Shown in pieces: positions 32,083-43,800 of a stretch of 64,000 nucleotides of DNA. This DNA is from Impatiens glandulifera (Eukaryota; Streptophyta; Magnoliopsida; Ericales; Balsaminaceae). How positions within the stretch are numbered: position 1 is the first letter of the stretch; the number at the start of each line of letters is the position of its first letter. The notes beneath the pieces are model-generated. The model had not been told where the DNA came from. It was given only the letters and a program-made list of their open reading frames with translations, and did no database searches. The stretch is taken from the NCBI RefSeq assembly GCF_907164915.1, contig NC_061864.1:4609389-4673388 (forward strand), written 5' to 3'. A program made the translations under genes and the position numbers.

Positions 32083-33176
32083 ATGAAGGGAGATAAATCA
32101 AAGGCAGAGTCCAAAAAGGCCGATTCCAAGTAAGCTTACTTTTAATTATACTATTTTAGTTCATGGGTAATCCAATTATTTGATGTTTAGTTTGTGAGAT
32201 CTGAAGCATGGATAAGGAGCCTTCTTTTTATTCTTACTAATTATTCTTTGACAATATCAGGCTTGCTGTGAAGAAAGGAGCAGCCAAAGGTGGCAAAAAA
32301 GCTGCTGCTGGAGCAAAGGACCCCAACAAGCCTAAGAGGCCACCTAGCGCTTTCTTCGTCTTTATGTATGCTAATAAGTTTGATCTTATGTTTTCTTTTT
32401 CCGCGTTGTTGAATTCATACCAATTTGTTGAGATGCTAGAATAAAGGTTCTAGCTTGAAGATGTTATCAATCTAGACATAGAATTAGTTGCCAGTTTTGC
32501 TATTTAGGAGGAGGAGAGGGTTGACTTGGATATTTGTTTCTCATTTTGAAGGGAAGACTTTAGAAAAGAGTACAAAGAGAAGCACCCAAAGAACAAATCA
32601 GTATCTGTTGTAAGTATTAGTTACCCTTCTACCATCTTTGTTTGCAATCGGCTGAATTTGTGTAAGAATTGCTTTTGAGATTTGTTTATAGGTTGGGAAG
32701 GCTGCTGGGGAGAAGTGGAAGTCATTGTCTGATTCTGTAAGTTTTTCATTATGTTGAAATTATTGATGTCGGCTTATCAACTTGTGAAGTAAATCTAATA
32801 ATTAATGTTTTCGAAACTATTAGGAAAAAGTCCCCTTTGTAGAAGTAGCAGAGAAGCGTAAGAAGGATTACGAGAAGCTCATGAATGCATACAACAAGAA
32901 ATTGGTGAATACCATTTTTGTTTGTGTACACTAGTTTTAAAAGTTAGATTTGCAGATGATATATTTCGTTTTACAAAACTCAGGCTGGAGGATCTGCTGA
33001 TGAGGAAGAATCTGACAAGTCGAAGTCTGAGGTAAACGATGAGGATGAAGATGATGAAGGTGGCTCAGAGGAGGTAGGGTTTGTTGTAACTTTTTTGTCA
33101 AGTTAATTTTAATCTGGTTGTTTTAATCTGAATATGCTTCTCTCTTGTTTATCAACAGGATGAAGATGATGACTAG
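32083..33176 (+). CDS. HMGB chromatin protein, HMGB2/3-like
   Basis: Seven exons: 32083-32129, 32261-32365, 32552-32609, 32692-32736, 32824-32904, 32984-33073 and 33159-33176. The product is 147 residues. A Lys/Ala-rich basic N-terminus (1-37) precedes a single HMG box (about 39-108: PNKPKRPPSAFFVFMEDFR ... WKSLSD.EK.PF...A.KRK.DYEK...AYN). An acidic tail of Glu, Asp and Ser follows (about 113-147). This basic-box-acidic plan and the length match plant HMGB2/HMGB3 (142-144 residues in Arabidopsis). It bends DNA without sequence specificity in chromatin. The neighbouring FANCJ helicase and bromodomain gene match the Arabidopsis HMGB2/3 neighbourhood. Ser residues in the tail may be CK2 targets, by analogy with the family. 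Confidence 0.92.
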
Positions 33177-34461
33177 AATGCTTGACTTTTATGAGGCAGC
33201 TTTAGAGATATATGATGATAACTCTCTCTATGTTAGCCCTTTTGTCGTTATTGGTACAATTGAGTAGTTTTCTAGTTTGTCTTTGTCTTCATATTTTGTT
33301 TAATCCCCAGGATAAAAGAGTAGATAATCTAGTTTCTTTTGTATGGAAACATATTTATAAAGCTATCTATTTAAAGTTGTAACTCCAATCCCTTCACTTT
33401 GTGTTGTTTCTTTTGGCTTTATATATGTAGTGTTTTTATTTCTTCTGTTGATTGATTGATTTGTGTGCTAGTATATTATTAACTACTGTTAGTCTTGATA
33501 TATTTATGCACCTTTTCATCATCTTCTTTAATCCATTTAAATCCAATACTCAAAATCCATGCTTTTAAATAGTGTTCTTTGTTTAATTGTGCTAAATGCT
33601 GAATGTTGACTACTATTTCTAACAATCTTATTGTTAAACAATAAGAGTGTTTGATTGGAAGATCAAGAACCCAATCTTCTCAGGTCAAAATTGATCTTAT
33701 GATGTCTTTTGTGAATACATCTAAGTACTAGGAAGTTTGCAGGGGGACCACCATGATATTCCGCATTCCTTGTTTTGTCCTTGAATAAGTGTAAAAAAAA
33801 ATTCACCCAAAATTAGGCATGCCTTAGTGGAAGACTAGTTTAAATAAGAGTAAGAATATAAAGCAAAAATTTGGTGTAAAAAATAATGTGATAGCATTTG
33901 AAATCTAATTAGAGAGAAATTTAATTTTTAAAGTCCATTTACATTATTTATAAGACCAAATTCAAAAGTATTGCTATTATGTTTACTTGTATGATTTGTA
34001 AAATTGATTATTGATTATAAAGTTGATTGATATCTAATATGTTTTATTGTTTTAGTAACAGTAAGTTTGTTTGTGTTGTAAATTAAAAAAGAAACAATTA
34101 TTGATATAGATAGTGACTAAAAGGGTACAAAATAAAATAAAATAAAAGTATTTTTACTCATAAATGATTATAAACTCTAAGTAATTCATTTTCACATAAT
34201 AATAATTCTATAACAAAACATTCAATTGTTGCAACTCTTGTATGAATCTTTAACAATATTTGAATGAAATTCAAATGACATGACAATACTCTCAAGATAT
34301 TTAAAAAAGTTGGTAAAATAAATGCATAATAAAATTTACAAATGTACACTGGCCAGTCCTCAAAACTTAATTCCCAAACAGGTGTTAATAGAATTAAGAC
34401 CAGATAACTAACTAGCTCAATAGTTCATATAATAGAGCTAAGGAGGCAATAAATGATTACT
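33177..34461. other. HMGB 3' UTR and intergenic DNA
   Basis: The 3' UTR probably reaches about 33.45 kb. The rest is AT-rich with no gene seen. Confidence 0.5.
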
Positions 34462-34617
34462 CATGTTTTTTTTTTTTAAAAAAGAACGGGACAACGGATT
34501 AAGTATGTAGCCCGTAAACACACTTAACCATTTAACCAGGCGCAAAACTTACCGCCTGACAGGTTCGAACCCAAAAACTTAGGGGTAATATCCACCTCTG
34601 TTATGCTAAAAGAGAGG
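34462..34617 (-). mobile_element. tRNA-derived SINE (family B) with 9-bp target duplication
   Basis: On the minus strand it begins CCTCTCTTTTAGCATAACAG (A-box-like). It has a perfect B box GGTTCGAACC, a body with GCGCCTGGTTAAATGGTTAA and GTGTTTACGGGCTACATAC, and ends in an A-rich tail. Both flanks carry ATGATTACT (34453-34461 and 34618-34626), a target-site duplication. The structure is that of a RNA polymerase III-transcribed SINE moved by LINE machinery. It sits about 250 bp beyond the FANCJ stop codon, in the same orientation as that gene, so it may lie in its 3' UTR. Confidence 0.85.
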
Positions 34618-34864
34618 ATGATTACTGAATGCTAACTGTAACCTACAAAGACAACTGATTCTCCTTCATGAAGAAGAAGATATATGATCACACAATGTAC
34701 CTACACTCTAATGCAAATATTCCTGTTTTTATCTCCTCCTAACACATTGCCATTGATAATCATACCCATTTACAATCTCAGGTTTCTTCCAAGGAAGAAA
34801 ACACAACCTTGCACGTTCTCTCCCATGTACCAATGTTCTCTTCAGAGTGATGCAATTTTTTTTA

Positions 34865-37800
34865 TCATTGACCCAGGTAAGAATTTGATCCATTTCTTGG
34901 CAACCGCAACTTCAATAAAAACATAAATTATTATTGTTGTTTGTATGAAGTAGTACAACCATTGAGTGATTAAAAAACAAGAACTAACCTTAGATCTTGT
35001 AGTCCTCCAACCATCTGAAATACTGTTTTTTGGGCTGTAAGAGAATTTCTGAAATGGATCAGGAATTGCACCTTTAGAAAAAAGGTTGGCTTCACAATCA
35101 GGAGATGGCTCCAATATTAATGAAGGCTGCAAGATTATCAAAATTGATTACCATATCATACACAAGTATTTTGTATCCGCATCAAAAAGAGCATTAAGTT
35201 AGAATTTCAAGACACTAAAGCCTTGTTTGATGAAAGGTTACAACTTTATCCCATCATCAATCACTTTATCGTCAACTATAATACCAAATTACCCTATTTT
35301 ATAAAATTTTCAATACTTAATACATAGAACATTTTAGTCATTTTAACACAAATAAACCATTTTTCATCAAACAAGGTTTTCTTTTTCTTCCAAAAAATTG
35401 ATTTATTTAAAATAAAATAAACCTTCAACAAACAAGCTCTAAAGTTACATCCATACAATCCTCCAGACATAGTATAGAGAGGAGGCACCAATATTTACCT
35501 TATCGTTTGACGCTTCAGGATTCTTGATTATCAGTAAATCATGATAGAAAAGGATCTGCATTTACAGCAGGAGTTAAGTATCAGCAAGGAAATAGTAGCT
35601 AGAAAGGTTGAGGCATCACTAAGTCGCTACATTATGTTTGCCAATATTCTGGAAAATAAACTAACATCCAAGGGATTAAACATTAGAATAAACTTGTACC
35701 TTGTTAAGCAAATGAATATTTGACGCATCAGTAGCCATAACTTGAACACCAAGAAGATTGTCAGGGGTAATGCAGAAGGGGCAGTAAACAATACAAAATA
35801 CACATCCATCTTCCCTACACCAGACTCCTTGTTGTGAAGAATCCTCGAGATTTCTGTTGCAGATCCTAGGGTCAATTGACGATACATCTGTTAAGACCAC
35901 AGATATACTTGTTATAGTATGTCCTTGAACTTCTGGTTTTCTTTTGAGCAAATCAGCCAAGTAAGTTTTAGAGGACGAAGTTATTGTGCACTCCATGTAA
36001 AGCTGGTTATTTGGATGACCTAGGGGATTTCTGCAGTGCGAGCAGAAAACTTGCAGTCTCTTGTCCTGAAGATAATATAAAGGTACACATGATTCATCAC
36101 CCTTCTTGGATTTGATTCCAGAATAATTAGTTCCAAAACTACATCCAACATTGGGATTCCCATCAACAGTTGTCACAGAGCTCAGTTTACGATCAACATG
36201 TTCTGAATCTTCTGTATGGCGATCATCATCAAATAGCCCCACTTGCATGAGGTTGAAGCATGGCAAACTAGAAGGCTTTCTTTTTTTCTGAACGTGAGAG
36301 TTTACACTTAACTTGGTGGTAGATTCTGTTTCATGAACTGGGATCTTTCTATCTGTCCCATCACTTTTATCAGGGGTTACCATCAAAGAATGTGGCAATA
36401 CAGATGAAGCATTTGAATTACTTAATGATGTGGGAATAGATGATAAACATGAAGGAAATCCAAAGGAGGCATGATTCATGTTAAAAGTTGTGCCTTCATT
36501 GTTTCCAAAGGATTCAGGACAATCTGAAGAGGGACTACCAGTTATACCAGGAGTTTCCCTGACAAATATCATTTCAGAATCTTCATGGTTAAAATCCATA
36601 GTCTGAGGAAGAGAGCATCTGCATGTAAGTGCATATAAGAAAAAGGTTTAGTCAACCTTTTTATGCAAGAAGGCAAACAAATAAAGAATCAAGTATCAGT
36701 ACTGAAAACAAATGACTTATAAGTGAGCTAACAAGAAAGCAAATTTAAAAGAACCATTTCTTGACTACATATAAAAGAACTAGCAGGGCAACGCCTTTTC
36801 TGCAGATAGCAAAATAATGATGTAACTTCCACTAGTACAGATATAATGTTCTGCACCTGGTTATATCTTTTTTAAGATAAAAATAAATCCTATAGTGTAT
36901 AAAAGCCACATTACCAACAATACATAGCTGGATGTCTAAGAGTACCAAGAGAATGGCAAAATTAGAATATAAAATAATAAGAAAAAATAGCAATACATAG
37001 CCCAACTGGCTACTATTAGACATCAAAAAAGGGAAAGATTTTCAACACAACAAAAAGGAAACCATACAAAACTATAATGCATGAGGATATAATGCAGATA
37101 TTTTAAAGCTGAATGCTTTACCTAAGGTGTCCAGGAGAATTGCTTTTGACATCAACTTGTCCTGTATAGCTTCTAAAATGTTCCTGTTCTGATGCTAGAC
37201 CTAATGCATCATCTTCAATGTTATTTTGGCATTCTTCTTGGATGAAAGAGGCCTTTTCTTGTACAAGAGAAGCTGATTGGAAAAATCTACTTGTTCTGGC
37301 TGTTGCTATTATACTTTGCTGAACCAATTTAGAGCTACCTTTGTTTGCCTTTTTGTTTTCCCTTTTCACGAATGCTGTCTCTGGAAATATTGAAGAATTT
37401 ATGGTGTCGTCAGTTTCAGGTTTCTTGGATTCAATGAAGTTTTTTCCAACCCGTTCCTGCATTATCAATTTCAAAGAATGTATTGAGTGTCACATGGATG
37501 AAAATTGCTAAAAAAATGTCAACTGAAATTGAAGATTAAGAATTACTTTGACATTTTGGAAGAACGATTTTAGATCCTCAAGTGACTGATCAAAGTTCTC
37601 ATACTGCTTAATGGACTTCTTTATCCATTTTGAAATGTGTGTTCTATTCCGATCTTCAAGAAAACGCTCATCTGCAAAAAAAAAATGTACCATTGGTAGA
37701 GTATCTACATGACAATGCATTTAAAAGGATATTAACATCTAATACTAAATATTTACAAGGAGAGGATGTGACAGGAAAACTTTCCCTTATGACTACGTGC

Positions 37801-40800
37801 AAGAAAGTTTTTATCCAAAGAGACTACTTGTCAAATGAAGACATTAATTAATAGCTAATAAGGATTTTAATAGTTCAATTTTCTCTTAGCTAATAATCAT
37901 CTAAATAGAGATGTCCTCTAAAGCATTGGTCTCAAGAAAATGTTCTGGTTGTGGGACAAATGGACGACAACAACCACGCTAATAACAATTCTTATAACCC
38001 ATGCCCTTTAAAAAGCTCCAGAGTCTAGTCTTAAATATGAAAGAAATCCCTCCCATAAGGATGTCACAGTTTCTATAGTGAAATTTATTCTAGAAGCAAA
38101 CTCCACTATGTAGGATGTATATTAGGAATTCAATTATCGATCAATCAAGAAGAAAATTACCTAGATAAATAATAGCTCCATAATCAAACTTGTGTCGGAC
38201 ACAGCGTCCTGCAAAGAATAAAAAGATAATTGTCAAGCAGAGCAGAGTCGACTATAGCCATTGTTTCCTCCGATAGACTGTCATAGCTAAAAGTATCCAG
38301 TGAGAGACCAAGAAAGTTTTTAGTTCAATTATAATATTGTAATATGCTCCATAAACCATTATTGAAGAAAAAGGGACAAAACAAGGAATTGTGGATTATG
38401 ATGTTTTCTCAATTCAGTTGTAATTCTCAAATGGAGTTTTCTGCAGAAAGGGGGCAACTTAACCTGCAGCTTGATTCAGAGCTCGGAATGCTTGCTGACA
38501 GTACCACTCACTTCCACTTAAAAGGCCTTTTGATGCTCGATACATGTCGTTATACTTCTTTTTTTGCGCAACCTGAATATCATTTCTGATTCAAAGCCTC
38601 AATCAGTAAGAGTTGAGTTCAAGCAAACCCACATAGAATTAATAAATGGATAACATAGAATTTGAAAGCAGGGAACTTACATGTTTGGAAAGGGTATGCC
38701 CACAAGTATCTTAGTAGGTCAAGAAATGATACACTATTATAAACAAAAAATGTATGCCAGTGGAGAACAATTGTTTGGTAAAATAGTGCAGCTTGTTGAA
38801 AGAAGTAAAACACATTCTGCAATCAATATTCTCAGAGCACAATATATGGGTAATGCACAATGTCCTTCATGTCTGCCTGGGAATTAAGCAGATATAAGCT
38901 AACTATAACGGAAAAAGGATACGACAACTCGGGCAAACTCATCAGTGAAGTCGATACCTTCTGAAACCTGAAGAAACCAAGTGAATCAGTCTTTTAACAC
39001 ACGACCACGTAGAAAGAAAACTCAAGGATAACTAAAAATATCTAGGATTATATTTCACATATTGAATAACTATAAGCAATAGATACTGCTCAGAGAAAAT
39101 AAATGGAATGATATTAAAATTTGGGTACATATTCATTGAATTTAAACAAATTATTCAAGGGATAATGTGAAATGTGAACAAATGTAATTGATAATTGCGT
39201 GTGCTGTAAACTAGTGCAAGGGAGATCTCAATTGCCAGACTGTCATGTCAAATAACAGCATTATTATCTCAAAAACAAAAACGCATTATTATCTTAAAAA
39301 AATAAGTGCACCTTTCCACGGCAAACTGCAAGCATGGCTGCTCCTTCCTTGGATTTTGTTGTACATTCTGTTGAATTGCACTTTCCATTACCAAGATTTA
39401 TACTTCTCTTTTTTTTCCCAAGAGTAGGTTTATTGCCATGACTTATTGCAGTGTAATACCCCTTCAAAATACGTTCAAAATCGTCTTGGCTTCCTCGTGG
39501 CTCTGAGAAAATAATCATCTTAATGCTGTTGTTCTATCATAAAGAATTTAATATTATGCGTAACATAATCGTAGGGGGTACAACCTAAATTAAGTATAAT
39601 GGAACAGCCACGAAATTCATGAACATAGTACTTGTTCCTTAATTTTCAAGTAGATCACTAATCTATGAAATATAAGCATGTCATGCCCCACCAAGGTAGA
39701 CCAGTGGTAAGAGTCGGCTTAAGAGACCAAAATGTCATAGGTTTGATTCCATCTGGAAGCGCTTTGAGTTTAAGCGGGGGGCCATGACTGTGGGGTGTCA
39801 TGCTAGTTCTTCTTTAATTCCCAAAATAAAAAAAAATAGCATGTCATTGCTCTTATGGTACCAGAGTAAGTAGCTATCATTGTTGACCCTACATTTTGTC
39901 AATTTCAAGGTTGGTCAAGCCAGTACGGGTTGCTATAATTAAGATTAGATTAATAGTAAGACCTTTTGGATTAGACCTAAACAAATATTATGTATACATA
40001 ATCTTAAGGATCAGATAAGCCTAAATTAAGGGATAGAATGTATCAATCACATATCTAGGATCAATATATTCTTATATAAATTTCTACTTTCTAGTGATGC
40101 CTATGTCTTCATTGTTTCATTCTCAAACCAGTCTTATGAAAGAATTAACCAGAAACACCAATACACTTGCATATTATGATGAAAAGAAATTATGGGATTG
40201 TATGCTGATGACCAACAAATTTCAGAAATATATCACACAAAAGATAAGATCATTATCAGTAAACTTTTCATGCAGGGGAGTTCAATAACTCACCAACAAA
40301 AGTCTTTTTGCAGCTATTTAACCGAGACCATTGCCCTGTCTCACGCCATCGATTGCATAGTTTTTCCATGAGCTTATAGCTTGGGAAGAAAATAAGAGCA
40401 CCACCAGGAACAATTCGGCATATTTCCTCCAAAGAGGATCCAAGTGCATCCTTCACCAGGGGAAAGATCATGTTTATATACCACAGAACTAAAAAACCTT
40501 TGTGAGACCAAAGCTCTAAATGATACCTGGAATGCATATCCATCAGCTGTTTTATAACTTGCGTTCAATGGATAGTTACCAGGACCCCTTGAGACGACTG
40601 CAGCCCAAATCTGCATACAAATCTGGAAGTTCAATCATAAAGAAAGAGATGCCAGCTATGCACAAACAATAGAAAATCTTAGTACCTGTGACTCTGCATC
40701 TATAACATGCGGAGCTTCTAAACAAGTTCCAAATTGAACACCAAGTTCAGATGAAAAGGAGCTCATTGGTGATAAAGTCCTATATCATTCAAAGAATTCA

Positions 40801-43800
40801 TACTAGATAAATTAATTTACGAAGCAACAAGCACACAATCCAGGAAAGATTGAAGAAAAATATGAGGTGAACATATTTTAACAGCACAATATACAGAATG
40901 AACTCATTTTAGGAAGCATTAGTAGCTTGAAATTCTTTGCATACTACATATCTTCCATATGCATGCCTGGAGGGAACCGGGACAAGAAGAGCATGTGAAT
41001 ATGTATAAGAAGGTTGTCCCAAATTTCTAGTACATATAACTTTACACTTGCATTTTTTTGAATTATCACTGATGTAGATGGTACAGTGTTCTAGAATATG
41101 AGATCATATGCAAAAATAGCTAAAAACTAATTAAAAATACTTAATCATTTGAAATTCAGAGACTTGCTTACCCTGATGTTAGAATTACTGACATTGAAAG
41201 ATTTGCTAGATCTTTGAATACAACAGATGGATTCAAGCACCACATACTCAATGAATATGACCAGCCTCCAACATCATTTCCTGTATTATAACAATTGGAA
41301 CTTATAAATATGATCGCAGTTAATAATATTTTAAAACAAAATACATATGAGAACTTTCAAGAGAAAACAATATACTATTAACACATTCCAACACTGAAAT
41401 TATAGCAGTGCAGATACAAATTTCTATAACATGTTTAATCTTTCACTTTCTTAAATCCTAAGAACTGAACAAATGCAAAGATAATCTTATTGATATGAAA
41501 ATTGATTAATGCAAAGATTGATACTTATATATATAGACTATCTATAAATATCAACCAAATAGGAATCTAATAAATTCCATGCTTTTAATATGTATAATTC
41601 TATCCAATATTTTCTCTTCCCTCAACCGTAGTTAATAAACACCATAGGCAACTTAGGTTTGCCAATCTATTCACTCAGTGAAAATATGATCCGATGAATT
41701 TGTGATAGAGGAAACATCACAAGGCAACTTCAACATTGAATCAAATAGGGACTACAAAGATTTTATTTTTATTTTTTTCAAAGAAGCTCCTTAGAAGTCG
41801 TTACAACATAAAAATGCGTTGACATATATCTTTAATACAAATGGACACAAAAGTACAATTAACTTGCAAGATATTGTACACATCTCAAATGCTATATAAC
41901 TGCATTCCCAATGACAGTTCAAAGCTACTATAAAGAAGAATATCCAAACCTTAAGGATACACCTATTGGAAGGACTTATTCAATCTTTCATGAGTCATGA
42001 TTAACCTTGGTTAAGGTCTACACTTTCATCAATCTAGATTATGTTTAGTATTTATGTTGGAACCTATTTGATAAGCATGGCATAGCTTAACCATTTGGCA
42101 CTGTAAGATGAAATTGTGCAAGTCCTGAGAAATGGTGTCTCTCTAGCCTGAATAATATTTATATGATGCAAATAAGTGTTATTGGCGTAGTTGGTTAAGG
42201 GATTGTACTTGTTTTCAATCTTTTGATGTTTAACCCCACCAAGGTAGCCCAATGGTAAGAGTCGGCTTAAGAGACCAAAAAGTCACGGTTTCGATTCAAT
42301 CTGGAAACACTTTGAGTTTAAACGGGGGACCATGACTATGGGGTGTCATGCTAGTTCTCCTTTGATTCCCAAAAATAATATTAATAGGATGCAGATGTGT
42401 ACAGAATCGTTAAAAGAGTTCATGTCAGGCTACATCAACGTTAGACTTACCACCATCTCTTCTGCCAGTCCTTCGCCGTGATAGCTGATCACCAGCATCT
42501 CTTTTAAAGTAGTTTTGCAATGTAAGCAAGTAATCACACATATGAAGCCCGTCTCCAGCAAAGAAATAGCCCAGTGAGCTGAATAATCCTATGAATATCA
42601 ACAGATCCGTATCAATTTATCAAGAATCAACTTTTGTATTAAGCATCTGTAGAAGATGAAATCTCAATTACCAGCAAGAATTGTCGCTGATAAGCCACTC
42701 AGACAAGCCCCTTCCAATTCAGCATCTGAGGCAGCTTTAATTGCCTTGAGATAGAAAGAAGAGGTGAAACAGTCGTAAGGATAGAATTGAACCAAGCAGA
42801 AACCTTGATATTTAAATTTGGTTAGGTACAATCAGACAATGCAGAAATTTGAGCTGAAACTCCATTTGAGACATATCCTTTAAATGCTTGAGTCTCAAGT
42901 TTGATTAGGCCTGAATTGCCCGCTAAGAAATTTCCAGAAAATGAGAATTGTGATATTTAAAATAAGCATATCCTAATGTATTTTCATGAATATTATTTAA
43001 GTAAATTATTTTAACAATTGTAAGGAATGTAAGTGAACATGTTTATAAAAATTTTATCCCGATAGTTAATAGGAAAACTGGATTAGGTATCCATATTGGA
43101 ACCCAACTCCAGTTCAATAAATAAATAATTTGACTGCTTCCTAGGTAGCTCTCAATTTGCTGTAACCCTACACAAACATCATAAAAGAACATATATACTA
43201 AGAAATGTCTATTTATTAAATATATCTTGCATATGATGAATCGTGCATTTTAACGTTAGTATTCACTAAAGATTAGTTACAAGATATAACTAACATATTT
43301 GTAAATTTTCAAGTCAATCTGGTAAATATTCAAGCTAAGTTATTTCATTATTTGAGCTGGATTATCAATTCAAAATGGAATTTTACTCCAGTTCAGAAAA
43401 TATCTAATTTAACCAAGCCCTTGTTCAGTTCTTATTTTCTAACAACACAAAAGCTAGAAACAGCCAAAGAGAAATATAAAACATTGTAATACAAGATCTT
43501 TATGCTCTATAGTATTGTCGAGATCACCTTTCTTGCACACTCCTGTAAGACAGGAAAACATTGTCGTGATATGTTAGCTTCTTGAAGCTCTTTCAGGGCC
43601 TCCTCACCAGTCCAACTACAAAATCAGAGAAAATAGTTACCCCACAAAACAAGTTATAAATATATGAAATTTCTAGGTATGGTACAACATTTTGGATGTG
43701 AAAGAATCCTGGCAAACATCTTGTCAATATTGTTCACTAATACGCTTGAGTAAAAAAAGGGATGTTTTTTCACAACTAGTATTTACAGTATGCATTTTGT

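Noticed and set aside
42181..42230. Possible tRNA gene at GGCGTAGTTGGTTAAGG
   Set aside because: Only an A-box-like stretch is present; there is no B box, anticodon arm or acceptor pairing.
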